Below are positions 23,401-32,679 of a stretch of 64,000 bases of DNA, piece by piece; position 1 is the stretch's first letter; every line of letters starts with the position of its first letter. Source of the DNA: Steinernema hermaphroditum (lineage: Eukaryota > Nematoda > Chromadorea > Rhabditida > Steinernematidae); NCBI GenBank assembly GCA_030435675.1, contig CM059621.1:7130001-7194000 (forward strand). The letters are read 5' to 3'. The translations under genes and the position numbers were made by a program. A model generated the notes under the pieces. The model was not told the origin of the DNA, did not search any database, and saw nothing but the letters and a program-made list of their open reading frames with translations.

Positions 23401-25288
23401 CCTGAGCCCCTGAAGGTGGTGTGGTCCTGCGGTTACCGCGGCACAATCGAGAACCTGCTCCTCTCGAAGAAAACGCAGGAGGCGGAGAGCGGCGGCGGCG
23501 CCATCATGCCCATGGACGACAGCATCAAGGGCGCCTTCGTGCGGGACATCCTCAAGGGCCTCATCTACCTGCACACCTCCCCCCTACAGTACCACGGCGC
23601 CCTCTGTCCGGCGCAGTGCTTCGTCGATCAGTACTGGGTGGTCAAGCTGAGCGGCTTCGGCGTCTACAAGATGCTCTACAAGTGGAAGAACAACTCGATC
23701 GTGCAGACGAACGGAGGGCGCCCCCTCATCCCCAACGCCGACATCCACTACTACTCGCCCGAGCGCAGGATGGGGCTCCGCCAGTTCGTGCAGACCAATC
23801 GCTTCGAGAGCCTCGGTCTCACCGAGAAGAACGGGCAGCAGTACGACATGTACTCCTTCGGCATGATCCTCTACGAGATACTCACGCTCAGGAAGTGGAG
23901 CAACCTGGACGACTTCAGGGACAGTAAGTCACCTTCTGGGACCGTACCCCTAACCGCCCTGCGCAGCCCCAACCGAGCCGAGCAACACGTCCGAGGAGGA
24001 GAACAGCTTCTTCAACGAGTCGGCCGAGGCGCAGCTGCCCAAGCAGTTCGCCGTGTCCAACGACGAGGAGACGAAGGAGATCCACCCGGACCTCCTGGGA
24101 ATCATCACCAAGTGCGTCAACAGCCCCATGGGCCAGAAGCCCAACGCCGAGAACGCCAAGAAGATCATCGACAGCGCCCTCAAAACGTTCGTTTTCAGGA
24201 GTACAAGCGCCACGCTTGAGTGAACCTTTAGACCACCGAGTTTGGTGGACCAGATGCTGAGCAACATGGAGCAGTACACGACGCACCTGGAGCAGCTTGT
24301 CTCGGAGCGGACGAAGCAACTTATGGAGGCGATGGAACACTCCACCGCCCTGCTCCGGGAGATGCTCCCCGCGTGAGTCACCCCCCCTGGGGACGGAGGA
24401 AAGACGTTCTTTCAGGCAAGTGGCCGACGAACTGCGGAAGGGGAACCGCGTGGCACCTAAGTACTACAAGCAGGCGTCGATCCTCTACTCGGACATCGTC
24501 GGCTTCACCTCCATGTGCTCCGAGAGCACCCCCATGGAGGTGGTCACGCTCCTCGGCGGCCTGTTCAAGAAGTTCGACCAGATCATCGCCGACAACGACT
24601 GCTACAAGGCACGTTACCGTACCCACACCCCGCTACCGTATCCCTCGTTCCAGGTGGAAACGATCGGCGACGCCTACATGATCGCGTCGGGAATCCCGAT
24701 CGAGAAGAAGGTCGAAAACGTGCGCGACATCGCTCTGGTGGGGCTAGGCATGCGCGACGTGAGTCTCCCGCCTACCGTACCCCCTAGACGCCCGGTTTCA
24801 GTTCCTCCGCCACTACGAGATCCCTCACCGTCCCGGGAACTTCCTACAGTGTCGCTGGGGGATCAACACGGGTCCCGTCTTTACCGGAGTCATCGGCACC
24901 TCCGCCCCCCGATATTGTGTCTTCGGCGCTACCGTAAGCTCGATCCTAGATTTCTGACAATCCTCCCCCCTTTCAGGCTTCTCTGGCGGCACAGATGGAG
25001 AGTATGGGCATGCCGGGGCATATCCAGATGGCCTTCGCGACAAACCAGCTGCTGACCAACCGATTCCCCGAGTTCCGGACACAGCCGCGCCAGGGAGGGC
25101 TTACGGTACAGGGCGTCGGCCACCTGCTCACCTACTGGCTCCTCGGGAGGATCGACGCCCTCGTGGACCCCTCCGACGAGGATCTGACGCTGCGCAAGCC
25201 TCTCGAGAACGGAATCATCCCGCTGGGACCGGAGACTGAGAGAAGACCCACTTCGCGCATCGACGGACCCATGACTCAGACGTTATAG
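20493..25288 (+). CDS. Receptor-type guanylyl cyclase with altered active site
   Basis: A single-pass receptor that would make cGMP. The 5' end is unresolved: the frame is open upstream of 20493 but has no ATG, so a first exon is missing. The order is a signal-like helix (FALCGGALVALLGWITVA), an ANF-receptor extracellular domain to about 22290 (GAFVAANLYFRQK, LSNQWNIIQFNFW), a transmembrane helix (TIIVIASVMAFVVASIIMFI), a kinase-homology domain (YHGALCPAQCF, with no HRD Asp, as is usual), a dimerisation helix (LEQLVSERTKQL) and a class III cyclase domain from about 24450. Both metal Asp residues (SDIVGFT, ETIGDAYM) and the guanine-selecting Glu and Cys (RYCVFG) remain. FGDT is FGAT, and the Asn-x3-Arg pair reads Ser-x3-Gln (ASLAAQM). 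Large introns at 21139-21391 and 22533-23130 carry a shared repeat. Confidence 0.9.
21183..21330. repeat. Intronic repeat, copy A
   Basis: Within an intron of the guanylyl cyclase gene. It shares ggttgatccac-aaaatgaccccacaggg, gcaaacgagacagaag and tgagacagaaaagtctgtct with copy B at 22653-22812. It looks like a short non-autonomous repeat or an internal duplication. Confidence 0.65.
22653..22812. repeat. Intronic repeat, copy B
   Basis: Second copy, in the about 600-nt intron 22533-23130 of the same gene. Same order of blocks (ccacaggg, gcaaacgagacagaag, gagacagaaagtctgtct) with small indels relative to copy A. Confidence 0.65.
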
Positions 25289-25554
25289 CACAGATTTTTG
25301 GGTAAATAAAAATAAAAAGTGACCTCAAACGTGGTTTTTTACCTTATCGTGGTTGTGATAATCCTACGAGCCATCACCAAAAACAATTCATCAGAGGGAA
25401 ACTACCTCAAAATACTGCAACCCTGAAATTCATCGGGTGTGTCCTCAATCATCAGGACAACCGTTTGTCTCTCCCCTTTCTCCAGTTTCTCGTTATTCAC
25501 TTCAATAGACGGATTAACTAATTTGACAAAATTAGGGCAACACGAGCGGGAAGC

Positions 25555-26196
25555 TCACCAGCGGCAGCTGGAATTGTTCTTCAGGACACAAAAGACACCA
25601 TTTAAGAAGGAGACCAACATCAGTATGATGCTGAGCCCTGTTCTGATGACGAAGTTGCCAACAAACTCTCCTCAGTTCGCCGTTATTTGATAGACGTATG
25701 CGAAGGCAACGCTGACGACGATCGCTAAGATGCCGATTGCAACCAGGATTCCGCCGAGGCGCTCCTTTTTGAAGATCATGTGCTGGAGCACGCTCGGCCC
25801 TTGCTCCATTTCCTCCACGCGCTCCGCGCTCAACCGGAGCTGCTCCTGGAGGTCTCTGTTCTCCGCCTCGAGTGCCCTGATCCTCTCCTCCTTCTCCTCC
25901 AGCTCCCTCTTCAGATCCTCGGTAGGCTCGATGCGCGCCAGTGACCACTCCTTCTCGTCTTTGATGGTTATGATCTCATGGCAAAAGGTCAAAGTGATGC
26001 AACGCGGCCATAAACGCAGAATAAACCGCTTGTTGCGATGCGACGTGTCGATCTTAGCACCGCTGAATGGAGTGAATGGCATCGGAAATGCGTATGTAGC
26101 ATGTACAAGGGGTAGGAGGAGCAAAGCGACGCGAAATGCTTTCGAACGGTTTGAATACGGTGGGCAGTTATGACGGTGACATTTGTCGTCCATCAT
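25555..26196 (-). pseudogene. Coiled coil fused to two-TM module, in-frame TGA
   Basis: The frame starting at 26196 encodes a basic N-terminus, then a charged coiled coil (EPTEDLKRELEEKEER, QEQLRLSAERVEEMEQ), then a transmembrane helix (GILVAIGILAIVVSVAFAYV) and YQITAN, where TGA (25672-25674) interrupts it. After the TGA the same frame continues GEFVGNFVIRTGLSIILMLV and a second helix, ending at 25555. This is the second half of the local two-TM module, in which Lys follows the Asn. The coiled coil is shared with the soluble gene at 44343-45035. Either the protein ends after the first helix, the codon is read through, or this is a pseudogene. The paralogue at 37794-38335 has the same TGA. 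Confidence 0.6.
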
Positions 26197-26199
26197 TTA

Positions 26200-26455
26200 A
26201 TCGTTCAACAAACCATCCAATCCCACCCTCAGGGTATTCGCTTCGGTGATATCGGGCGTCAATGTATCACACCCCCTTCGGTTGTCATTCGTGGCATCTG
26301 CTAAGGATTCATATCTAGAGTTTTCAGGTTTCGAGCGGCGATTATTTGTGAGCTCGACAATGTTGTGGTATTGCGATGGTGAATATTCACCTTGGTTCCT
26401 TGATGCAATTTTATTTCAAAATATATTTACGAAACGCTGGAAGCTGGCTTCACTT
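26200..26455. repeat. Shared 3' flank of the small-membrane-gene copies
   Basis: Contains tgtcgtccatcatttaatcg, ggattcatatctagagtttt and ttgtgagctcgacaatgttg. The same string of blocks recurs at 30530-30955 and 38400-38690, and inverted in 43955-44340. It marks the edges of duplicated units in this region. Confidence 0.8.
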
Positions 26456-26463
26456 TCGGTGCT

Positions 26464-26660
26464 GATCAACGAGAACATAGAAGGAACCCAGGTAGAAGGC
26501 GACAATGAGCAGGAAGACACTGAACGAGGCGTTCGCCAAGAAGTTTCACAGGAACTCGGTTCTGCTGGCCGTTACTTCAAATACGCTGACGAACGACGAG
26601 ACGAGAACCACTACCTCGCTCGTACCTTTGCTCCCATCCCAAACTCTGCGTTAGTAGTGT
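26464..26660 (-). pseudogene. Decayed two-TM module with in-frame TGA
   Basis: The minus-strand frame reads VLVSSFVSVFEVTASRTEFL, then TGA, then NFLANASFSVFLLIVAFYLG and FYVLVDQHRK. The order (hydrophobic, F-E-x-T-A-x-x-x-E-F-L-x-N-F, hydrophobic) is that of the local two-TM family, with a stop at the variable position between L and NF. No ATG or full first helix is visible. It is a remnant. Confidence 0.6.
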
Positions 26661-26698
26661 CATTGTGGAAGCGCAAGACGCGCTAACATTACGCAACC

Positions 26699-26960
26699 CT
26701 AATTACCCGACACAAACTGCATCGGAAGCAGCGGTCGTCGCTGCCTTGTGCGATCCTTCTTCAGGGTGCAGAACGCTCCCATGAAAAACGATACAAGCAT
26801 CAATAGTACGCTGACGCCCGTATTGATGGTGAAGTTCGCTAGGAACTCCCCTTTGTTTTCGGTTACTTTGTACAAGCAGTAAAAAGCAGCGAAAACAAAT
26901 CCGGCGACTATTGAGCCAAAAACGATCGTAGTAGCGAAAAGTTCGGTATGGTGAAGTTCG
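26699..26960 (-). CDS. Two-TM family module, C-type
   Basis: The minus-strand frame ending at TAG 26699 encodes FGSIVAGFVFAAFYCLYKV, then TENKGEFLANF, then a second helix (VSVLLMLVSFFMGAFC) and a basic tail LKKDRTRQRRPLLPM. Its 5' end overlaps, in another frame, the end of the fused module gene at 26908-27336, and no ATG starts it in a sensible place. It is either reached by a splice or frameshift from the upstream module or is a fragment. Function unknown. Confidence 0.5.
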
Positions 26961-27336
26961 GTAAGAACGCCGTCTTTTTCAGGGTGCAGAAGACGCCTAG
27001 AAGAAACGCCACAATCAGCAATAAAATGCCGAACGAGGTGGTCGCGAGGAAGTTCGAGAGGAACTCCCTCTTGTTCTGGGCTTCTTGGTAGCCGACGATG
27101 GCAGACGGTATGAAGACCATGATGCAGATCCCGACAAGAAGAAAAAGTACCAGTAGAGCGCTCCACTTGAGTGCCATCAGAAAGGAGAAGGAGAAGGGTG
27201 ATCGATCGAAGGTTCCGACGAATTCGGTCTTATTCGCCGTGACGTCGAACACGACAACGAAAGATGGGATGAAGATCACAACGCAGACTCCCAAAGTGAC
27301 CATGAATCCGGCGACGATGCTGTACTTGATATCCAT
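26908..27336 (-). CDS. Fused small-membrane-protein modules A+B
   Basis: A 142-codon frame from ATG 27336. Module A (MDIKYSIVAGFMVTLGVCVV, then DVTANKTEFVGTF) is cut short after the NK motif and runs directly into module B, which has its own Met (27177): MALKWSALLVLFLLVGICIM, then YQEAQNKREFLSNF, then a second helix (GILLLIVAFLLGVFC) and LKK. The last about 20 residues differ from other copies because the frame leaves the family sequence. It would span the membrane three times. The structure looks like unequal recombination between tandem copies. Confidence 0.6.
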   Translation of the reverse strand: MDIKYSIVAGFMVTLGVCVVIFIPSFVVVFDVTANKTEFVGTFDRSPFSFSFLMALKWSALLVLFLLVGICIMVFIPSAIVGYQEAQNKREFLSNFLATTSFGILLLIVAFLLGVFCTLKKTAFLPNFTIPNFSLLRSFLAQ

Positions 27337-27339
27337 GGC

Positions 27340-27720
27340 GACGACGGGACGAAACTACGGGACGAAGTTGACTACGCAGACGCCCACCGATGACGAGGAG
27401 AGAAGGGGAAGGCAAATTTGGTGTTGCTAGGCATGCAGAGGACCACCCCAATGCCTCCAATTCCGTGGAGAAAGGAGGAGGTGACGAGTTGCAGAGAAGG
27501 TTTCATATGAAGGATTTGGCTCCGAGAGACTCTAAATGCGACGTTGAAAGACTCTTGTCAGGAAGGAGAACTGACCGAAAGTTGGAGAAAGCGCTCGATT
27601 CGATCGTGGACGAGGAAGGGGAGTGCATAGAGGAATTTCGGTCATGTAACCTGCATGATCACACTTCGGATTTTCACATCGAGAAAGGTCGCACATCTGA
27701 ATGGAGTCTCGCTTGGCTGT
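27340..27720 (-). promoter_or_regulatory. Conserved 5' flank of family copies (copy 1)
   Basis: Upstream of the 26908-27336 gene. The 380-bp block contains, on the plus strand, gactctaaatgcgacgtt, cgctcgattcgatcgtgga and tttcacatcgagaaaggtcg. The same blocks lie at 31340-31740 and 39573-39960 (same strand) and inverted at 42385-42760, each next to the start of a family member. It is probably the promoter and 5' UTR of the ancestral unit. Confidence 0.6.
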
Positions 27721-28145
27721 CAAGACCCGCTCGCCAGTGCGCGCAGTCCTGCTCTCCAAAGGATCACCGCACGATGCAGTCGGCCGACGCGCTCTCCCAT
27801 CGGTCTCTCGCTCCCGGTGCCCCCCTTCCTCTTCCGGATACCTTATGTTAGTATCGGGGTCTAATAAAATCATGTTGTAGATGAGGGGTCATCCGCTACG
27901 CTTTGAAGGTCCTGACAGGGCTACGGTAGCTGCTTTTGGGGTGTGATGCCTCTAACGTGTTTGATAGAGTACATTTAGCACATTTATCTGGGCCTCTTCT
28001 TTTAGCTGTGATCACATTGGAGGTCTCATTGTCACCACATTCACACTCCGCAAAATATCCGTTCGGGACCTTCTTTGTTAGACCTTTTAACTGATTGTGG
28101 CGCGGAATGTAGCCATCCGTAGCTTTTCTACTCAACCGTGTGAAG
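27721..28145. other. Spacer
   Basis: No supported gene. It lies between the minus-strand cluster and the plus-strand gene at 28146 and should hold the latter's promoter. Confidence 0.4.
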
Positions 28146-28406
28146 ATGGCACTCAAGCGCTCTGTCATCACAGGATGTTCTGTCTTCGCCTGCTTTCTCT
28201 TTGCCACTTTCCTCCATCCGGCCACAGAACTGTACAAGATGGTCGAGGACAAGAAGGGCTTCTTCCTCGATCTTGGTTTGAAGGTAATCACACTACTCTT
28301 CTTAGCCTCATTACTGATCATCTTTGCCTTGTGCGTCGCTAAAAGCGACGAAGAAGAAGAAGAAGGTCCAGTGCCACCTCCGCCGCAGAACGACGAAAGT
28401 ACCTAA
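28146..28406 (+). CDS. Small two-TM membrane protein, acidic tail
   Basis: 86 codons from ATG 28146. The order is MALKRSVITG, a first helix (CSVFACFLFATFLHPA), ELYKMVEDKKGFFLDLG, a second helix (VITLLFLASLLIIFALC), and an acidic/proline tail (SDEEEEEGPVPPPPQ). The spacing aromatic-x5-(N/D)-K-x2-F between helices matches the other copies, so I group it with them as a diverged intact member. AATAAA lies at about 28449. A fragment of its 3' coding part is found inverted at 42336-42385. Function unknown; it probably forms a hairpin in a membrane. Confidence 0.6.
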   Translation: MALKRSVITGCSVFACFLFATFLHPATELYKMVEDKKGFFLDLGLKVITLLFLASLLIIFALCVAKSDEEEEEGPVPPPPQNDEST

Positions 28407-28684
28407 CTCTGCTTGGAGTCGAGTTCTTAATCGCCATTGATGTTATAAATAAAGTCTTTTTAAGCCTGACCAGCATCTCAGAAAATCGAAATCTGACCGG
28501 CAAAGCAACCAGCAAGGTTAGAAGGCATCCCATGGCAGGGCCCAATAAAAAGCGTTCAATGTGCCAATGCAAAACATTTCGCTCGCATCACAACCGCATT
28601 CATATAAGCGCACACTACAAGCCACAACGATCTCCATCTGCAACATTTCGGGATCCATCCGGGACCGATCTTTTCCTAACAATA

Positions 28685-29616
28685 CAGGGTGTCAATTAAA
28701 TACCGTCACGCGCAAAAACAGCCATAACTTTTAACAGGACGAACAAAACAAAACATTTTATATATCACTCGAAAGCGCATGAAATTCTGTACAACACAAA
28801 AATCAATCACATTCGAAATGGCTTCCTCGGGCGGCGATAAAGGCGTCCAAACGCTTTCTGAAATGAAGACCCTGAGCCGCAGCGACGCCCTCCAGCGAAT
28901 TCTCTTCACAGACGAAAAGATTTTTACCGTTCAACCGTATCCAAACAGCCAGAATCAACGTGAACTGTTGCCAAAAGGATCTCCACGCGTCGTCAAGAGG
29001 GATAACGTCCATTTCCCGCAGTCCGTCATGGTTTGGGGTGGAATTTCTGGCTTGGGCAAGACCAAGCTGGTTTTTGTGCCCAAAGGGGCCAAAATCAACG
29101 CCGACACCTACCGCGAGCTGATTTTGGAGGGAGCTGTCATCCCCTGGGCCCAGGAAAACGCAGAGAATATCGAATGGAGCCTCCAGCAGGACTGTGTTCC
29201 TGCCCATGATGCGAAGAAGACTCTGTAGTGGTGTGAGGCCAACCTGCCGAGCTTCTGGAGCAAGGACATTTGGCCTTCAAAATTCGCCGGATTTGAACCC
29301 TCTCGACTTTGCTGTTTGGGGTATCATGGAGCAGAAGGCCTGCGCAGTCAAGCACAAGTCCGTTGACTCGCTGAAACGCGCTCTGGAAAAGGCATGGAAC
29401 GAAATTATCCCAGAAATGATCGCGGCCATCCTGAAGAATTTCAGAAAGCGTTTGGACGCCTTTATCGCCGCCCGAGGAAGCCATTTCGAATGTGATTGAT
29501 TTTATGTTGTACAGAATTTCATGCGCTTTCGAATGATATATAAAATGTTTTGTTTTGTTCGTCCTGTTAAAAGTTATGGCTGTTTTTGCGCGTGACAGTA
29601 TTTAATTGACACCCTG
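28685..29616 (+). mobile_element. mariner-family element with 180-bp inverted repeats
   Basis: A 932-bp element bounded by CAGGGTGTC...GACACCCTG and flanked by TA on both sides, as expected for Tc1/mariner. The terminal inverted repeats are unusually long (28685-28864 and 29438-29616) and nearly identical. The right arm contains the natural C-terminus of the transposase (FRKRLDAFIAARGSHFECD), and the left arm is an inverted copy of the same stretch. The N-terminal DNA-binding half of the transposase is absent and the copy is non-autonomous. Confidence 0.92.
28887..29499 (+). pseudogene. Truncated, disrupted mariner transposase
   Basis: Within the mariner element. Recognisable pieces are RILFTDEKIFTVQPY (first catalytic Asp), SVMVWGGISGLGKT, QQDCVPAHDAKKTL (second Asp) and, in another frame, SPDLNPLDFAVWG (third Asp region). 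A TAG (29226-29228) stands where Gln normally precedes WCEANLPSFW, and a frameshift near 29275 separates WSKDIWPS from the SPDLNP block. The helix-turn-helix N-terminus is missing. The protein cannot be made intact. Confidence 0.9.
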
Positions 29617-29689
29617 TATAGTCTTGGAGCTAAGGAAAGGACGTCGTTCAAGCCTACTGCTTTCTGCAGTCGCATCCCCAAGTGCCCCT

Positions 29690-30130
29690 GACCCTCTGTA
29701 ATGAATTTGAAGCGAAAAATCGTTGCTGATCCTCTTCGTCCTCTCCGTTGTTCTCTTCGTTTGGGGCTTCACCACCCTCTACGAGCTGGGAGAGAACAAC
29801 ACGAAGGTAATCGCAGAAACTCTTTTGAAAGTGTCACTCCAAGGCTTCAATGTCAGCATGCTGCTCCTTTTCGCCGCTATCTACATTGGGTGATCCCAGC
29901 GGAATCTACGATGAACCTTGCCTATCTGTCGCCTAATCTCTTTTCTCACTTGGTGACCAATAAATGACTCTTGGTATTTTCGTTGTTCGTACTATCATTA
30001 CAAAAGTGTCCCATTTTCAATGCTCCAACCCAATATTTTCGTCGTGGGAAAAGGGGGATACTGTGGATGGCTGAAACGGAATTTTCATATCGAAGGAATG
30101 AACAGTTCGGATCCATTGACAGTATCCAGA
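29690..30130. repeat. Inverted duplication with 41150-41560
   Basis: Covers the frameshifted paralogue and its 3' flank, including caataaatgactctt and a block read ggatactgtggatggct. Both recur in reverse orientation at 41150-41560. A third, direct relative of the 3' part follows the gene at 40117-40320. Confidence 0.75.
29701..29893 (+). pseudogene. Frameshifted small-membrane-protein paralogue
   Basis: It starts MNLKR like the intact copy at 41338-41538 (minus strand), but 8 bases are missing just after codon 7, throwing the Met frame out. The other frame preserves FVWGFTTLYELGEN, then NTKVIAETLLKVSLQGFN and a second helix ending at TGA 29891-29893. Flanks on both sides are also homologous and inverted, so the two loci are copies of one unit, one of them broken. 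Confidence 0.75.
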
Positions 30131-30529
30131 TCCAGATGACAGTAAAATAGGCCTGGGAGAGTGATAGATAAACAACAAAAAAGAAATCTTTCAGCTCAAA
30201 GTGGAGAGCCATTCTGAGGGTCAACTTAAAAAAATGCGGTCTCGGGCACTTGTACTTTTTGAGAATCCGAGGGTCATTTTTTCAACATTTCGCCTCTGTT
30301 TCTGTAACGCAGAAGTGAACTCGTGGAGCCGCTATGCAGGCTTAGTAGCTGTGCGTAACAGCTACCTGCTAGATGTCCCCGTTGTCTGTTAATACTTAAT
30401 TGATTGGAAACGCTCGAATTAACAGCGGTCATTTTCAATGTTTCATCCCAATAGCATGCAAGGGAGTAGGAAGAGCAAAGCGATAAAACGTGAAAGCGCA
30501 CAGTTTTAAAACGGTCCAACACGGTGGGC

Positions 30530-30955
30530 AGTTTGAACGGCGACATTTGTCATCCACCATATCAAATCGTTCAACAAACCAAACAACATCAGGCAAATCT
30601 CCCATCTTTAAGGCATTCGCTTCTGGATGGCATCGGGCGTCAATTTATCACATCGCCCCCCCCCCCCCCCTTTTTTTTTATATCACACTTCAGAAGCAGT
30701 TTCTATAAGTAATCGAAAAGGCGAAAAGGATGAATATAAATAGTAATTTTGAATGAGTACTGCTTTGGTTGTCATTCGTGGCATTCGCTAAGGATTCATA
30801 TCTAGAGTTTTCAGGTTTCGAGCGGCGATTATTTGTGAGCTCGACAATGTTGTGGTATTGCGATGGTGAATATTCACCTTGGTTCCTCGATCCCTTGCAC
30901 AATTTTATTTTAAACTATTTATTTGCAAAACGATGCTGGAAGCTGGTAGTAGTGA
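30530..30955. repeat. Shared 3' flank, copy 2
   Basis: Contains caaatcgttcaacaaaccaa and ggattcatatctagagtttt, as in 26200-26455, with an extra stretch bearing a C-run followed by a T-run (about 30655-30680). Downstream flank of the minus-strand gene at 30997-31260. Confidence 0.75.
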
Positions 30956-30996
30956 AGACGTAGTGAAGACGCGCTTAATCGCTAAGCTTTTGCCGC

Positions 30997-31260
30997 TTAG
31001 TTGCCCGGCGTCGGGAAGTTCAGCAAAGGCAGCAACCGCCTTTGCTCGCTGCGGTTCTTCTTAAGGACGACGAACGTGCCCAAGAAGAAGGACACGAAGA
31101 CCGTCAGCAATGCAAACGAAGTGTTTGTCAAGAAGTTGGCTAGAAACTCGCGTTTATTTGCCGCTTCTTGATAAGCGACAATAACCGCAGGCACAAAGAT
31201 GATGAGGCAGAAGCTCGTTAGCAGTAGGAGAACAATAGTGAGGCTGACCTTTAAAGGCAT
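30997..31260 (-). CDS. Small two-TM membrane protein, intact
   Basis: 87 aa from ATG 31260 to TAA 30997. The order is MPLKVS, a first helix (TIVLLLLTSFCLIIFVPAVI), VAYQEAANKREFLANF, a second helix (FALLTVFVSFFLGTFVVL) and a tail KKNRSEQRRLLPLL ending TPGN. It is about 90 percent alike over its length to the plus-strand gene at 33492-33755; both are complete and stop at the same place, the best evidence that this family is really coding. The loop is amphipathic and conserved, with YQEA-x-NKREF invariant. I know no family with this signature. Confidence 0.75.
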   Translation of the reverse strand: MPLKVSLTIVLLLLTSFCLIIFVPAVIVAYQEAANKREFLANFLTNTSFALLTVFVSFFLGTFVVLKKNRSEQRRLLPLLNFPTPGN

Positions 31261-31302
31261 TGCGAACACCGCGAGGAGCTTTAGAAGCATCTTGCTGTAA
31301 AC

Positions 31303-31338
31303 GTCTTGAATCCGGTGACGATTCTGTACTTGACATCC
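31303..31338 (-). pseudogene. Remnant N-terminus of a module
   Basis: ATG 31338 opens MDVKYRIVTGF, matching MDIKYSIVAGF of modules A, and then leaves the family. The complete gene at 30997-31260 begins about 45 bases further on. It shows that one unit has been inserted or recombined into another. Confidence 0.5.
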
Positions 31339-31339
31339 A

Positions 31340-31740
31340 TGGCGGGACGAAACGACGGGACGAAGACACCCGCCGATGACGAGGAGGGAGAAGGCACGGT
31401 TGATGTTGGTAGGCATGCAGAGGACCACATCAGTCCCTCCAATTCTGTGGAGAACGGAGGAGGTGGCGCTGGTTTACAGAGAAGGGTCCATGTGAAGGAC
31501 GTGGCTCTGAGAGACTCTAAATGCGACGTTGGAAGCTTACTGTCAGGAACGAGAACTGACCGAAACATGGAGAGAGCGCTCGATTCGATCGTGGACGAGG
31601 AAGGGGACTGAATAGAGGAATTTCGGTCATGCTACCTGTATAGTGCTGATCACACTTCGGATTTTCACATCGAGAAAGGTCGCACATCTGAGTGGGGTCT
31701 CGCCTGGAAATGCCAAGGTAGATGCTATGGGGCGTGATGC
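31340..31740 (-). promoter_or_regulatory. Conserved 5' flank, copy 2
   Basis: Same blocks as 27340-27720, including tttcacatcgagaaaggtcg and cgctcgattcgatcgtgga, upstream of the small membrane genes. It also matches 42385-42760 in inverted orientation. Confidence 0.6.
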
Positions 31741-32397
31741 GTTGTTCGGAACCGTTTCATTGGAATGGCCGTAGCAAGGATAATACAATACAAGGATAAT
31801 ACAATCAAATAACATTTTCCTAGTCCTTTTTTGAGTTTTTTTTCCTTGTCCCGTCTTCCAGGTGGTCCTGGGACCCGGTTAACAATGCAGGTCAAGTTCG
31901 GGTCCTAAGTGTTGAAGGGGAAGTGATGCGCAGAAGCACTGAAAATGATCTTATTTGTGCGTCTATGTAATTTTCAATGGAGAAAACGGTGCTTTGCGTG
32001 GTTTGGGGGCTGTTGGTGATGAAGGTGTACACAATTTGACGGTTGGACAGGTGTTCGGCAAGGAGGACCACAATTTGGCCTTTTTCGACCTTTAATAATG
32101 GTTCGTTCTAGGCTTGGGACACCTGAGAACGGCCACAATCTGAAGGTCGGCTTCAACTCTCTGAACTCCTCAATACTCCCTCTTTTATCTCTACTCAGTG
32201 TCTTAATTCAGTCTCAAAATAATCTCTTCAACTTCTTTCTTAGGTCTCGAACTCAAACTTCACGAACTGGAACTCCTCTGTGCCTCCCAGGCAATCTCCT
32301 GCGGGAATCTCCCTTCCGCACTCAAACTCTTCTGGTCAATCTTTCCTCTAACTCTCAAAAGTCAATCTTTCCTCTAACTCGGGGGGGGGGGGGACTT
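31741..32397. other. Spacer, pyrimidine-rich right part
   Basis: No supported gene. The right part is CT-rich on the plus strand (cttctttcttaggtctcg, ctctaactctcaaaagtcaa) and ends in a run of G at about 32381-32393. It could be the 3' flank of the minus-strand fragment at 32398. Confidence 0.4.
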
Positions 32398-32679
32398 TTA
32401 TTCAGCATCCGGGGCCGGGATTCCGCTCCCGTGACGCCGAGCTTCTTGGTCTCTGCTGGGCGGTCCAGGGACTTCCGGTCGGTCGCGGTTCTTCGGGCCA
32501 TCGTTGACGTCGCGCTCGTCGTCGATGTACTCCTTGGAGAGTACGTTGTCTTCGGCTGCCTCCTTGACGACGGGGGTCGCGGCGGCGATCCGGCATTCTC
32601 TAAACATTTCAGAGATTAGTCTTTGCATTCTCAAAGGGCTTATCTGATCGTCGCGCAGCTGATATGCTTTGGGAAACAT
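32398..32679 (-). CDS. Charged C-terminal fragment, unidentified
   Basis: A 93-codon frame, MFPKAYQLRDDQ..., then SPLRMQRLISEMFRECR and an acidic, proline-containing tail (NDGPKNRDRPEVPGPPSR) to TAA 32398. Third positions are GC-rich, as in real genes here. An acceptor-like ..ctgaaatgtttag precedes the last about 65 codons, so it may be the terminal exon of a gene whose remainder is missing. I do not recognise it; it may be another fragment in this rearranged region. Confidence 0.35.
   Translation of the reverse strand: MFPKAYQLRDDQISPLRMQRLISEMFRECRIAAATPVVKEAAEDNVLSKEYIDDERDVNDGPKNRDRPEVPGPPSRDQEARRHGSGIPAPDAE

Larger units (their letters stand above)
25232..27720. repeat. Direct segmental duplication, left copy
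   Basis: Starts inside the last codons of the guanylyl cyclase gene (gagactgagagaagaccc) and includes its 3' UTR, the coiled-coil/membrane chimera, small-membrane-protein modules and their upstream flank. It matches 37471-39960 in the same orientation. Nearly identical at both ends, it is rearranged in the middle (about 26460-26940), where different modules are present. Confidence 0.85.

Noticed and set aside
25672..25674. TGA as a selenocysteine codon
   Set aside because: The aligned residue in other copies is Lys, not Cys, and I saw no SECIS-like hairpin, so selenocysteine is unlikely.
27640..27720. Cys-containing peptide MCDLSRCENPKCD repeated in the 5' flanks
   Set aside because: The frame is alike in three copies for only about 20 residues and then diverges or stops; this is explained by DNA-level conservation of the flank.
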